A DNA stretch of 64,000 nt from Spirodela intermedia (lineage: Eukaryota > Streptophyta > Magnoliopsida > Alismatales > Araceae), in assembly GCA_902729315.2 (NCBI GenBank), contig LR746270.1, positions 2,722,501 through 2,786,500 of the forward strand. Direction: 5' to 3'. The notes beneath the pieces were generated by a model that was given only the letters and a program-made list of their open reading frames with translations, made no database searches and had not been told where the DNA came from. This document shows positions 36,840-50,079 of the stretch, piece after piece (within the stretch, counting starts at the first letter, position 1; every line of letters begins with the position of its first letter). Position numbers and translations under genes: made by a program.

Positions 36840-38135
36840 ATTTTTAAGAGTTTTTGTTATAGTAAAAAGTGCATTTTTTTGTTACAATTTTGATGCAAAA
36901 AATCATTCTCAAAATCATCAAAAATATTATTAACTCAACAATTTTGGATGGCAAGAAGAGGATTGACCCTTCTATTATTAAAATATAGTTTATGAATATC
37001 ATGATATATATGATACAAGAAAAATAGAGGTTGGATTTTAATTGTTGAGGATGAAAAATGTCAATTAAAGAGCCTTGGAAATAACAACTTGCTCTAGTAA
37101 TTAAGCTAAGGTGTTGACAAATGACATCCAAAATGTTTGCTTTTGAAAAGTAAAAATTGGTAACTATAAAATGTTGAAAAATTAGTTATTTTTAACAAAC
37201 TGAAGATATAATAAATCCTCAAGTGCAATCATGAATGTTGGAAGTTTTTTTAAAGACATGTATTTTAATTTTAATGTATTTAAATTATACACTGATTGAT
37301 TTCTAAATATTTTTACAAATCAAAAGTTGATTTAGGTGCTTATTATATTTGATCAAAAGTTAATCCACTCATTAATTAATAATTCTAGATGTTTCTTATA
37401 TTTGATCTCTAGATCAAACTCTTGTAATAATAAAATCCACCTAATTAGTTGTGGCTTAGTTTCCTTTTTCATGGGAAAATATTTTAATGTTGAATGGTGA
37501 GTGTATATAATTACTTTTATTCTTAATAAATAAGACTTAAATTTTTTTAGGCAAAAAGTACTATTAGCAACTCTTTCATTTGTCATGTTGCTAGCATAAT
37601 ATATGACTAATAGTTTTTTAATCTATTTTCTACCCTAAGACAACACTTAAGGCACAATTAGATGTATCACACATGATCTCAAATTGATAGCTCAAATTGG
37701 GAGCTTTTAAAATAAGTGCTTTTATGAGTGTGAGCTTTTAAACATTAAATACTTGAAGGCATGAAACGTCAATATGAAAAGAAGCCTCTTGTACCTAGAT
37801 TGTGATTAATGGTTTGGTAATTTTAAAAAAGTTCTTAATAAATCTTTTACAAAATCTAACATGTCTTATCAATGATCTAAGTTGTTTTACAAAGGTGGGT
37901 GGAGTTAAATTTTGGATCACTTCCACTTTAACTTTGTTTACTTCTATCTCCTTTTCACTTCCACTAATAATGTGTTTTAGTACAATCCATTTTATAACCA
38001 TAAAATAACTCTTTTTCCAACTAAGAAGTAAACTTATTTTAACACATCTAGCTATGACTAATCTTAGGACATAGCTATTTTCTTTTAGAGATTGACCTAG
38101 GTGATGAAGGTTTTTGGGAACTGCTACCATGGATT
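36840..38135 (-). mobile_element. Decayed Ty3/gypsy retrotransposon, RT and RNase H
   Basis: On the minus strand, 37795-38130 matches the gypsy reverse-transcriptase thumb/connection region (HIISGSEKEIEVNKVKVEVI, then VRFCKRFIKNFFKITKPL). The frame at 37353-37586 matches RNase H ([20 protein letters not shown], then [14 protein letters not shown]). Segments down to about 36850 have faint similarity to the linker before the integrase. Stops and frameshifts occur throughout, and the catalytic YxDD part of RT is not present in readable form. LTRs were not found. This is an old, inactive fragment. Confidence 0.85.
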
Positions 38136-38849
38136 AACTAAGATGAACATAACCTAATTTAATTAAGAAAAATAAAATTTAAATGAGAAAAATAAATAAA
38201 GAGGAGTTAGACGCTATACCAACTTCTTTAACTCTCACTTCTTCTTTGCAACTACTTCTTAACTTTGAAATGATTTTTTAAACAATTTTTTAGTTATTAT
38301 TATTATTATTATTATTATAGTCTAGAGTCCAAGTCAAGTTTTGTATCGTCTATGGTGGTCTTGTCACTATTTGTGCAAGCTATTTTGTGGCAATGGACCC
38401 ACTAATTTGATGTGGCTTATTCATTTTTAGGTAAGGTGTCAAATTAAGATATTTATATTTTGAGTTATTTACAAATTAATTTTTAATCTTAGTAATTTTT
38501 GGGTTGATCTACGAGTATGTAGACATTGTTTGATTTTAGATTTTTGACATTCAAATTGTAATCTGGTGTCTCATGATCCTCGAGAATCAATAAGCAACTA
38601 GGCAACCATTAGGAAATAAAAGAGTCAATTAGAAGAAAAGGAGAGAAGTTTTGACAATTGAGGAATGAGGATGATATATTAATTGCTACTGAAGATATAA
38701 TATCATCAAATTAAAATCTTTGTTGAGTGCAGATTTTGAGATAAATAATCTAGATTGAGCTACGAATTTTCATGGGATGTAAATTTATATAGACAAGAAG
38801 AAGAGACAATTAGAGATTTGACAAAAATAGATATAAAAAAGATTCTTAA
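38136..38849. other. AT-rich DNA between two retroelement relics
   Basis: I see no open frame with coding character. It contains a short (ATT)n/(TTA)n run at about 38294-38318. It may be further decayed retroelement, but nothing in it is recognisable. Confidence 0.5.
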
Positions 38850-39690
38850 ATTTTCTTGCTAAAGGTAATAAAAAATATGTAGATACTTATTTGACTGATC
38901 ATTTTATATCTCTAGTTAGATATTTAAAACTAAGAAAAAATTGAAGAGATGAAGAATGTATCCTATGTAAATACTGATATTAATTTGATATTATACCATA
39001 GTTTGCACAATATTGAATATTATACATGTTATTAGTTTAGTGAACAGATTTATGACTAATTCAAGAAATGAGCCTTGAAAAGTATTAAATTGGATTATGA
39101 GGTATCTCAATTATGTTATTGATGCTAGAATTATATTTTAAATATAAATTAAATACAAATTAAAGGTTTCATTTTTGTTGATTTTGTAAGTGATATGATA
39201 ACTAATGATTCACTATGAGTTGAGTGTTTACTCTTGTAGGGGGACAATTAATTGTAAATCATCACTTAAAATGACTATTGAATTTACCTACAATGGAGGT
39301 TGAGTATATAGTTTTGGTTGAGACATCTAAAGAGCTTTTTAAGATTACAATTGGTAGATGAATTCAATTTTAATCAAGGTAGAATTATTCCACATTTTAA
39401 TAGCTAAAATATTATTTATTTGTCAAAGAATCAATTGTACTATGTGATAACAAAACACATAAATGTAAGATATCATAACAGTCAAAAACTAATTAATATA
39501 GGAGATATCTTGTAAGAATAAAGATCAGATAATAGAGAATATTAGAGGTATGGTGACCAAATCAATCACAATTGAAAAATTCAAATAATGTTTAAATTTA
39601 ATTGAACCATCAACTTTTTTAAAATGTGAAAACTTTCTCACATAAAATTTAAGATGAAATATCAAAGTTGATTGAGATATTTACAGGTGG
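38850..39690 (+). mobile_element. Decayed Ty1/copia RNase H region
   Basis: Frameshifted plus-strand translation follows the copia RNase H block in order: MKNVSYVN near 38950, SLVNRFMTNSRN near 39040, LNWIMRYLNY near 39085, VDFVSD near 39180, TMEVEYIVLVETSKE near 39290, VDEFNFNQG near 39355, then CDN and KHINVRYH near 39445-39475. A purine-rich stretch (caggtggagacttttga) near 39685 resembles the polypurine tract before a copia 3' LTR. There are many stops, so the copy is inactive. It lies opposite in strand to the gypsy relic. Confidence 0.75.
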
Positions 39691-40290
39691 AGACTTTTGA
39701 TATATGAATCATATCGTGACTATGTTATACTTAACACATTGTTTAAAGCTTATTGGGCTGTGCATTAGCCCAATAATTGAGGAACATAATACTTCAAACG
39801 TGGCATGCCTTTTTGACATTTTAAAGAGGTACTTACATAACTCTCTTGTAGGATGAGATGGATGTATAAATAATTATTTCAGAACCTGATTTGGGACATT
39901 CTAATTAGTCTTAACTTTTTAGTTTTTTTCCACATGCTATGTGTGTCATGTTATGGGTGATTCTCCTTTCATTGTCTCTTATTATTACTATAAAGGAGAT
40001 TAGTTAGAGTAAGATTATTTTCAAAAGTACATGAAGTAAGCAGTTAATTGTTCTTGGAAGAAAAGGGAAAAAAAATAGAGCTTTACTATTCTTGGAAGAA
40101 TAACAAAAGAGATGGATAGTTGGCCAAATCTCAAAAGTTAAAGAGAAGAGGTGGAGAGGCAAGAACCTTGAAAATCATATTATTTAGATTGTTGAAGCCA
40201 ATTGAGTCAGATTTTTCTCACCAAAATTTATTTGTCATCTTCAAATAAATGTTTCTTTCTAGATTTTATCTTTTCTCACTTGTATATATC
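39691..40290 (+). mobile_element. Possible 3' LTR of the copia relic
   Basis: This segment directly follows the tract resembling a polypurine tract. It includes a TATA-like stretch (gtataaataatt near 39865) and late A/T-rich signals before 40290. Without a matching 5' LTR the borders are a guess based on position and length. Confidence 0.3.
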
Positions 40291-42180
40291 CAAATCTTCA
40301 ACAAAGCTCATGTCAATAGTAGTTGGTCCAATGACTAAGCTACAAGGATGATCATTATAATAATCAAAATACTAATGAACTAATTGTAATTAATTCTCTA
40401 CCCTTGATATGGTTCTAAAATGAAAATTTTGATTTTTCAGCTATAGAATCTTAGTTTGATTGCTTCAACAATTTTAGATTTGAGAGATGACTTTTCCCTA
40501 ACCTTGAATAGTGTATATAGTTTTTATTTTTTTATGTGAACAATTCCTTTTGTGGATTTGGATGTAGTGGCTCTCACCTCCTTCTCTTTGGATGCGGGAA
40601 AAGTCTCCTTTTAATAAGTTGAGGTTTTGGTGTAGACTAATTGTTTACAATGACTATAAATAACTGAAAATCTGTTTGTTAGTTGTCACAATAATGACAA
40701 AAATATTACCTTACATAAAATTGTAAATATTATAATAAATTGATATCTTTGAATAATATTTATTGCATCATGTTATTCAAAGTCTGTACATACTTATATG
40801 TGATAGGAATTTGCGTGTCAAACTTATTTGAATCATCTTGTTTCAAATTTTCACTTTTTTTAAAGCATGAGACCATTTACCAATTTGATCCCCAAGTGTA
40901 AATTTAATGCAAGTATGACAATTGATTTAGTTGCAAAAATATCATAGCGTACAAAGGGCTGATTAGAATTATATGCACTTTATAAATTATTTAAAATAGG
41001 GTAAAATGAATTAAAATTTTAAATTTTCTAATTAAATATTATAATTGAATTCAATAAATTGGTTAAAGAATGAAGTCATTTGCTTCCACAATCAATAAAG
41101 GATTCTAAAATTGATATTTAAATCAACATTCAAATCGATGTCTTATATTAGGGTGAATTAAAAACTTTAATTTTTGCTAAATAATCCTATTTGAACTTAA
41201 TAAATTGATTTGATGATTATAGCATTTAAGCTATGATCAATAAAAGCATTTTGAACTTGATATTGAAATCAATATTTTTACTTAATAATTATAGTTGAAT
41301 CCAATAAACTAATACAATGCTTGAAACATTAAATTAATTATTTGTAAAAGTATTTTGAATTTGAAATTTGAATTGGTGTGATGCACACAACTAAACTAGC
41401 CATTCTCAATTCTAGGAATTACAAAATCCAATTTGGACACTAAATTAAACTTTGTAAGGTGTAGCAATTAAAGTGATTAGTCAATGAATTGATCTCTTAT
41501 TGAGGGTCACATAAACATTGTCACTATATTTATGCCCCATATAAATAAGAAAGATGAGACAGGTGCCTTAGTCAATTTTTTTTCAATGTGTTTGAGTCCT
41601 TCATGAAAAGAACAAGGGCACCAATCTTCCTAGCTATTTGCTCCCAACCTACTTATATATTTTCTATGCACACCTGCGTAAATTTTACTCTTCCTCACAA
41701 GTACAAATATCAAACACAAAATTTCATCTCACATACCTAAAAAATACCCTAGATTCTTGCAACACTTGCATTTGATGACAAACTTCTGCCACTTAGAACA
41801 CCTATAACATGCCCATAAAGCAAAGCTCACATTCTTCCTTTGACATGGAGTTGTGTGCAATCATTGTTGTGTAGGTAACCTTTTTTTTTAATGGTTTTTT
41901 TTAATAGATGGGCAATTTTTCTTGGTGGTAGTGGTGGTTAGTCATCATCTTTAATGGCATTTTTTTTTTTTTTGCATGTTATTCCCTTTTTTTTAGGCTC
42001 AAAATGGTTGAAAATTTGAATGGCTACTAGTCAATGTTCCACTATTGCTTCAAGTTGCTGCATCAATGTTTCTTCTAATGTGATGATGATGAAGTGACTA
42101 TTTTACCCTTCTAGTGTAAGTTAACATCAGGGTATTACTGCTATTATTAACCCAAAGTCAGGCATCTTTCTGACTTGGGG
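40291..42180. other. AT-rich gene-free DNA
   Basis: No open frame of coding character and no family motif was found. Short T-runs and near-repeats of an attgaat-type motif occur around 40980-41390. Nothing else is visible. Confidence 0.5.
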
Positions 42181-42438
42181 GACGGCCACGTGGTGGGGAG
42201 TGGGCTCATAGCATTTCAGGCTTTGAGCAGGGCCCAGAAAAAAACCCCAAATTGGTTTCAGGCCGAGCCCATAGTTGAATGGGTCAGGTCGGGCTTTAGA
42301 TGTTATTGGGCTCGGTACCTTTGTAATTGATTAGTCACGGATTTTGGTATTTCTTCTGGCTAATCGGTTTATTAGATATCTGCCCTCCCCCACTCCCCCC
42401 TTGGTGCGTTTTGCTCGCGAGGCACAGGTACACTCCCC

Positions 42439-42491
<53 letters not shown>

Positions 42492-42773
42492 GGGTGCTGG
42501 TGCCGCATCTTGTGATCGGTGCCGGGAGAGAGAATCGCCTTGGGATTTTCTTTTTGAATACGCACTCACTTTGCTTCTTTCGGTTTCCCGGGCTTGCTTA
42601 CCCCCGTTTCTACTTCTACTACCGTCCAGCGCGGGTTTTCAGGTCGTCAGGAGTGGGGTTTGGAACTGATGGATTGATTGGATGTTCCCCCTTTTAAACT
42701 GAAGATTTTGAAAATTTTGGACCTTTTTTGTGGATTCTGCAGGAGTTAGTGGATCAGCAACTTTCTCCCGGAC
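42181..42773 (+). promoter_or_regulatory. TWD1 promoter and leader
   Basis: A palindromic G-box (CCACGTGG) lies at 42186-42193. A (CT)n tract of about 24 units lies at 42440-42488, about 290 bases upstream of the ATG. A 3' splice site (tctgcag at 42735-42741) suggests a 5' UTR intron ending 32 bases before the start codon. Open frames across the CT tract on both strands are repeat artefacts. Confidence 0.5.
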
Positions 42774-45700
42774 ATGGAGGAGACTGAGATTCAGGCTAAT
42801 CAATCTAGTGGTAATTACTTGTTTCATTGTGTCTTTTGACGTTTGAGCCTTCCTTCTTGCTGGATCTTCTGCCGAACTTAATTCTCAAACAATGTTGTTT
42901 AGTTCGTCAGATTTAGTATTTTTGCTATTTATCGATGATCTCTATTTAAATTCTGGATTTTTTTCTCATTTTACGAAAAAATGTATCTTCCTGCCATGGA
43001 CGAAAATTAATTAATCAGGAGGATCTGTTTTGGAAGCTTACAAATTCTTCAAATGCTAAGTTCGTGAACTTTTTATCCAAAGTTCGGAGCAGTCTAGTAA
43101 TTTCTTTGGTGACGTCGATTCCATTTAGTTTCCAAATGTATAAACATTGAGGAAACACTTTATTTATGAGCAAAGAACTTCAAACTGTAAAACTTGCGAT
43201 ATCAAGAAAAATTTGTTCCAGATGATTTTTAGCTGGGTAATTTTTTGCATCATGGCCTCCCAAAGCATGGTGACGAAATGCGATTTATGTGGATTGATCT
43301 GTCCATCTTCTCAACTGGAACGATTTGAGGCTATCTCTTTTGGTGTTTACATATAGCATCGATTTCTTGTTGACCTTTTGCTATCCTACAATCCTCTTTG
43401 ATGTTGACTTTTTGGTGACATGGAGAAGTTAGTGATGTTGTCTGTTTTTGGTGTCTTACTTATCGAGGGATCTGCTCCTACTGAAAGAACCGAGACAACT
43501 GTAGGAAGAAACCATAAAATTGAAATTATTTCATATTTCTGGCGGGCCTCACCAATACCTTCTTGAACTTAATAACTCTCAAACTCTCATTACATTCACG
43601 ATTGGTAAATAGGCATGATGTATTTTCGTAATATATGACTAAAAGTGTTTGGATGAAGCACCAAGGCATTCGTCTCTTACCAGTTCTGCACACTGGAAGC
43701 ATGCCATATTTTTTTTAAAATAAATAAATAAAAATCTGTTAAGTTACAAAGGCAGGCGAGCTCTTAACTGTGAGGTGGCTGACGTGGGGATTACACACTG
43801 CTGCAATATTACCCAGAGAAAGTACCGATATGAAACACAATATTCACATAATTCTGGATTGCTCTCAGAAAGTAACAATACTGTGAACATATTCTCTTAT
43901 AATATTCAATTTTAATTCACATGGTCTTCGTTACAAACTGCTAGGCATGTAATTGTCGTTGTATGTTTATTTTCGTACGTGGATGCTTCACCTAGCGGTG
44001 AGTTTACACGCAGAGAACCGGGGAAAGAGATGTGTTCCTCTGGAAGTTCCTCAAGTCTGTGTCGTCCCTTATGTAAAGTTTACTTTTATAGGAAACTTAA
44101 TGAACCTTTAATTTCTATTTTCATAAAGTTGTTTGTAATCTAATAACCAGCCTGAAAATGCATTTCTAATTCATTTCAGTGCTTCTAATGTTTAAACTTT
44201 GATGTTTTCTCTGCAGGATCTGATGCTGAAAATGAGATTGTTACTGAGGGGGCTGCTTTTGCACGCCCTGAACCTGTGCAGGACAAACAAAGTCCACCAA
44301 AGGTCGAGTCCGAAATGGAAGTCCTGCATGAGAAAGTAACTAAACAAGTCATCAAGGATGGTCATGGTCAGAGACCACCAAAATGGTCAACATGCTTCTG
44401 TAAGTGGCACATTAACAGGTTTCTTGTTCGTTGGTTGTTAGGCTAAGGCTTCCAGTATAGTTTCCCTTTCTTGATCAACATGGGACTCGTTCTTTCTGGT
44501 TTGTTTTGAGAGGAAACACTAAAATTCTTTAATTTGGCAGTACACTACAGAGCATGGGCTGAAAACAGTTCACACAAGTTTGAAGATACCTGGCAAGAAC
44601 AAAAGCCTCTTGAGCTTGTCTTGGGAAAAGGTACAAGTGTTTCCTTCACCGTCCCCTCCTCTCCCCAGCAGAACCCACACACAAAAAAAGCAAAAGGAAA
44701 AAGATGCCTTAAGTAAGTGGATCAGCATGTCCATTATGTGCTTTAGGCGCTAAACCTAGATGAACGCTCCAAACTCTCTGTGGCACATACTTTCAATAGA
44801 TCAAAGAGGAAAATTTCTCATCTCAGACTGAAATCATCGAATCCACAGTATTCACATAAACTCGTCAATTTTGGAAGGAGCTGTTGATAAATTACCTGCT
44901 CACAAATTTATATTAATGAATCAAATTTTATCTACATAGTTATTGTCTTTATAGAATAGAATAACCGTTTCTCTTTGTAATAAGGAGCCTACTGGGAGTC
45001 GTTCTTAAAATAGATTTTTACCTGATGGCTGTAGCTCACCTAAACATCATAAGCTTGCCAGTATGTCTTCTGAATTAAGATTGATTTTTGTGATACTATG
45101 ATATGGTTGACACAGACTAGTGTTGACTCATGACACTTTTCGGAACTGGAAATTGTCGAAAACTATACAGTAACGCAAACCCTAGGGGTATATACAGTGG
45201 AAAAAAATATCTGCTTCTTTTCACACCACAGATGACTGCTAGTTATAAACAAGTACATGGGCCACGAAATAAGTAAACTCTGACAGAATAGGAAACTGAC
45301 CAACTAAGAGCCGAACTTCTAAATATAAATTCATTCCTACAGTAATCTATCCTAAATGTGTGAGGTACCCTCATGTATCTACCTTATCTGTCTATAAGAG
45401 AAGCTGGCACAAAGGAATCGATTATTTATAATATGATTAATGTTAGTTTCCAAAAGGTGATTGACATAAAGTTTTCAAACCAAAAATCAAGTGTTGATAT
45501 GCTTTTTCGGCATAACGACAATCTTTGCTGGAGTCACACTCCAACTTGTAGGCTGCATGTTCCGGGCGGGATTCATCTTCCACTATGGATGCGGATTGAG
45601 ATCTAGGGGTTTGACTGATTGGACATGCTTGCTATGAACGGCGATTTATTCAAGTTTTTGTCAAATTTCTTTCATAGGTAAAAACGATCTATGGTGATTT

Positions 45701-45978
45701 TGAATAAGGGAGTAGTCTGTTAGAAGGATACAAGGCCAGCATGTAGTGAAGTCTCAGTTTTCTCTCGAGGAAAAGACTGTTTTATACATAGATTTTGTGG
45801 GAAAAGGGATAACTTTGATCTTAATGAAGATATCTGTAATATTATCTAGGAGAAATATCTGTCACTCTGGGGCTGTGCCAAATGTTAATTGTACTTATCT
45901 CTTCTGTTCCCACTCCTGTTTCTGCTCTGATTTATTTTCGATGAATTAGATTTTTCACCCTCTGGAGAAATTATTAGC

Positions 45979-46030
<52 letters not shown>

Positions 46031-48165
46031 GTCCCTTGCGAAATGAGAAGTTTGTCTAGTGGCAAGGTTAAATGATTCTTGGGTCAGTGCTCGTCCAAAT
46101 ACATCTATATGATTACATATACCTGCTCCAGTATTACGAGGTTAACACTTTATAGTACTTGTGATTACCCTTATTTACTTTGACATAATTCGTGAGGTTC
46201 TATTGCACCGCAGAGAAAAAGGAGATGACAGGTTTGGCGATTGGTGTCTCAAGCATGAAAAGTGGCGAGCGTGCAGTATTGCATGTGGGCTGGGAACTTG
46301 GCTATGGGGAAGAGGGAAACTTCTCATTTCCAAATGTACCTCCAATGGCAGATCTTGTATATGAGGTCGAGCTCATTGGGTTTGATGAAATGAAAGAAGT
46401 AAGCTCTCATTATCTCGTCTAAAGAGGATATTCAGTTGAAGACAGCCGAACGCCTCTGCTATTTACTTAAAGTGGGCTAGTGGTCGCCACTATTCCTTTT
46501 TCTTTTCTGTTCTACACCTTTGTGACAAAATCTGGTTAACCTCTCATAAAGAGAACTAAGAGTTTACTGGTTCTTGGGATTTCATGATTGCTGCACTTTG
46601 TCCCAGAGATTAGAGTTTTAATGTTTTCAAACCGTGTGGAGTGAGAAATACTACCAACAATGGTACTTTAGTTGACGCATTTCAGTACATTTGACAGGGG
46701 AAAGCCCGGGCTGACATGACTGTGGAAGAGAGAATCGAAGCAGCCGATAGACGTAAGATAGAAGGAAATGCGCTCTTCAAAGATGACAAGTTAGAGGAGG
46801 CAATGCAACAATATGAGATGGTTACGGGCTTTCAGCCGAATTGGATTCCATTTTCATTTTCATTCTTATCACATTTGATTAAATTTGTGACAGAACGCGT
46901 GCCTTTTCTGTCTCAGGCTGTAGCTTACATGGGAGATGATTTCATGTTCCAGCTATTTGGGAAGTACAGGGACATGGCTCTGGCTGTGAAAAATCCGTGC
47001 CATCTTAACATGGCTGCATGCTTGATAAAGCTGAATCGATATGAAGAGGCAATTGGGCAGTGCAGCATTGTACGGAATAATCCTATCTCCATCTCTCTCA
47101 CTTGATTCGAAAATTTCATAGCTTCTCACATGAATTTGCACAGTCGTAACTTGCACTAAAAAAATAATCTTCCTTTTCACGTGTATTCTGCGGCCTTAAT
47201 CTGTGCTGAAGATTTATTTTTTTACGTTGATATATAAACTTACCTTTATGGGTTGGTTTGGCTTTTGAATAAGCTTATCGTTTGTATTATAGCTATGACA
47301 AGTGCACAGGATTGTTTAACTTATTTTTCTGGATGCCTGATTTTCTGAATAACGAGGGCCATTTAGGTAATATGAGTCTTAGTTGTGGGCTTGCTAGTAA
47401 TTTTCAGCTGAATTTATATCATGCTCCAGTTTGATTTGTACAAAATAAGTTGAAATATCTCTGCTCTAATGTAAGCATAGAGGAGAAAAGTGGATTGCAT
47501 TTTAAAAATCAAAGTCCTTATATTCTTTTGGTATTCAACAAACATGAAATATGTTTTGGAATTAGAAAAAAGCTCTCCACGTGATATCATTTTGGTTTCA
47601 TGTGATTTTTATTTTTATACTCGTATTTTAGCTACTCTTAATTATTTCCGAGAAAAAAACCCGAATTTAATTTATTTTTATTTCATTAAAAGGGCCATTT
47701 ATTTTCTATTTTCCTATGCTTGGTGTTTATTTTTCTGTTTTTTATCACCTGTGGAGATATTTTTCCGTTATTTCATTACAACTGCATGATATATTTGTAT
47801 ACTCAAAATCAATAAGCTTGGGGTCTCCTGGGTTTCAGGTTCTGACAGAGGATGAGAACAACGTTAAAGCTCTGTTCAGGAGAGGAAAAGCCAGATCAGA
47901 GCTCGGCCAAACCGATTCTGCACGAGAAGATTTCCAAAAAGCCAGGAGACTCGCTCCCGAAGATAAGGCCATCGCGAGGGAGCTCCGTCGGCTCGCCGAG
48001 CACGACAGAGCCCTTTACCAGAAGCAGAAAGAGATCTACAAGGGGATCTTCGGGCCACGGCCCGAGCCCAAGCCCGAGAGACGAAGGTGGCTCGCACTTC
48101 TCTGGCATTGGCTGATTGCTCTTCTATCTGGGCTCTTCAAATTCAGGAGAGAGAAATCAGAATGA
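42774..48165 (+). CDS. TWD1: FKBP-type immunophilin TWISTED DWARF 1 (FKBP42)
   Basis: Exons: 42774-42810, 44217-44399, 44541-44630, 46214-46398, 46698-46820, 46917-47069, 47839-48165, together 365 aa, as I recall for Arabidopsis TWD1. Frame and GT-AG sites hold throughout. The FKBP domain is at about residues 50-165 (KFEDTWQEQKPLELVLGK, LAIGVSSMKSGERAVLHVGW, FSFPNVPPMADL). The TPR region follows (MTVEERIEAADRRKIEGNAL, NPCHLNMAACLIKLNRYEEA, VKALFRRGKARSELGQTDSA). A basic calmodulin-binding-type helix comes next, then a C-terminal membrane anchor (WLALLWHWLIALLSGLF) and a short basic tail. Family knowledge: it is anchored at the ER and plasma membrane, binds HSP90 through the TPR, and is needed for delivery and activity of ABCB auxin exporters. 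Intron 1 is 1.4 kb. Intron 5 (46821-46916) has no in-frame stop. Confidence 0.96.
45982..46027. repeat. (GA)n microsatellite in TWD1 intron 3
   Basis: An uninterrupted GA tract of about 23 units lies within the 1.6-kb intron 3 of TWD1. No other function is visible. Confidence 0.95.
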
Positions 48166-49446
48166 ACCAATTCTTACCTGTTAGGTAGGTGCCTTGTTTC
48201 TATTTTGGATTATCCATTCCTTAATCATTCCCATGAACTCGCTGAATGGGCTGTCGGTGATTTAAATCCTCATCATGCTGAACAAATTCCAATTTTTATG
48301 TGCCGGGTTCGTTTTTTTTCGATTCTGGGTTATTCGTTTTCTGTTTCATCGTTGACTTAAATTTTTGGGTCTCATCGTGGTGATTGAGAACTGATTTTGA
48401 TGTGGTGGGGGTGCCTCTGCTTCGATTTTGGGTTATTTTTTTCTTTCTAGTCGCATCCCAGAAAGCCCAAATCGGGCTATAAATGGCTTCATGTTCTGTT
48501 GACTTAATCATGCCGATCAAGAACGCCGAACAATTGATTTATCACTGATTTGACTCTACATAACAATTGATTCTTGGGAAAATAATCAAAAAATAAAAAC
48601 CTGCAATGCTCTTGATCATATGGGTTTTATCTTTTGGCACAGAATTCTGTAGTATAACACCAAGCATCTAATTCTCTTATTTGCTACTTTAATTTGTGGG
48701 ATTACTCTGATCATCTTCCAGGTCCCTGGAGCGATCCAGCTTGATGAAGAAAATTTCTATTCTGGGAGACCAGGTAAGCTATTGAGCCCATTTTCTGCTA
48801 CTAAAACTGACGTGGGTGATAACGCAATGATATGCTGAAAAATGTCACATGCCCCCACTAACATTATAATTATTACCCGACATTTCAACGTTATTATAGC
48901 TCTTTCTTTCTTCATAAAGCCGTGGGCCGGGCCCAGGCCCGGGAATAACCCCGGCACTTTATTCTATCCATCTGAATATAGGAATCGGTAATAACAGGCC
49001 GAGTAAGCCCGGAGTCTAGTCGGGCTTTTTCCGACACCGGGGTTCAAAGATCTAGCCCAGAAGGAAAAAGGGCCCCTCGGCCTGGTCCCTACGTGTGCCA
49101 CGTCCGGGGTTCCACAAGTTCGGCCCCATATTGGGCTCGTTTTGCGTGTTATACAGCTGTTTTCTCGTTCATCCAAGGGTTCGGGGTTTTGTCTGGTCCC
49201 CAGGTTCGGAGTGGGCTCTTTTAGAGACGGAAACTCGGGCCGAGAAAGCCCCGGGCCCGGCCCGTCCTTCGTGCTTAGTCCCATCTTTCCGTCGTTTGTA
49301 AAATCTTTCTAAAAAAGGAAAAAAAGGGAAGGAGAAAGCGTCCCACGGCTCCTTAATGGGCAACATTACCCCAAGCTTTCGTCGGGATGGGTTTTGTCCC
49401 GCTTTTTTTTTTTGAGCCAAACGTGTCCGGTCCTTAGATGGCCACG

Positions 49447-49485
<39 letters not shown>

Positions 49486-50079
49486 TCCTGTCCTTATTCT
49501 TTTTCTTCTCCCTCCTGCCATCCAAAACCACGCAGACTGCAGGTCTCTGCTCTCTTTCTTTCTTTCTCTAACCTTCCATCTTCGCTGAAAGGCCATTGGA
49601 GAGCAGCCATGAAGGAAGAGAGAGAGAGAGAGAGAACTGCCCCTTTTGAAAAGAAAGGATAAGACCTTTCTGAACCGCCGCCCCCCCCCCCCACTTGATC
49701 CACTGACAACCAGAGCTTTCTGAAGACCATCGGTAAATAAAGATCACCAAATAATAATGACTGCATTAAACTGACCAACATATTTTATATTTTTTGCAGA
49801 AAATATTTCCCCCCTCCTCCCCCAGTATATTATATGCTCACATGAATAAATCATCTCGAGCAACTAAGTTTGCACATATGTCCACCAATCAATCAATTCA
49901 AGAGATTCATATGCAAGATCAAGGGGGCCCACGGCCCAAAAAAATAGGCTCTCTCTCTCTCTCTCTCTCTCCCTCCCTCCCTCCCTTTCTCTCTCTAAAT
50001 GGGGGCATTGAGGGACGTGAATTCCTACTTAGGTTTTTGGAATCGGCTGTGAGGTTCTGTGGGTGTAGCCGAGGCATCT
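48166..50079. other. Convergent 3' flanks of TWD1 and RLF
   Basis: The TWD1 3' UTR starts here. A well-formed splice site pair (cttccag near 48721, caggtaagct near 48773) could mark a 3' UTR exon. From 48900 to 49300 the DNA is rich in gcccggg-type motifs. (CT)n tracts lie at 49449-49480 and 49949-49972, and a C-run at 49680-49692. No cellular gene is supported; open frames at 49095-49301 and 49169-49531 are compositional. Confidence 0.5.

Noticed and set aside
42335-42697. Open frames on both strands across the (CT)n tract before TWD1
   Set aside because: They are translations of the microsatellite plus leader sequence.
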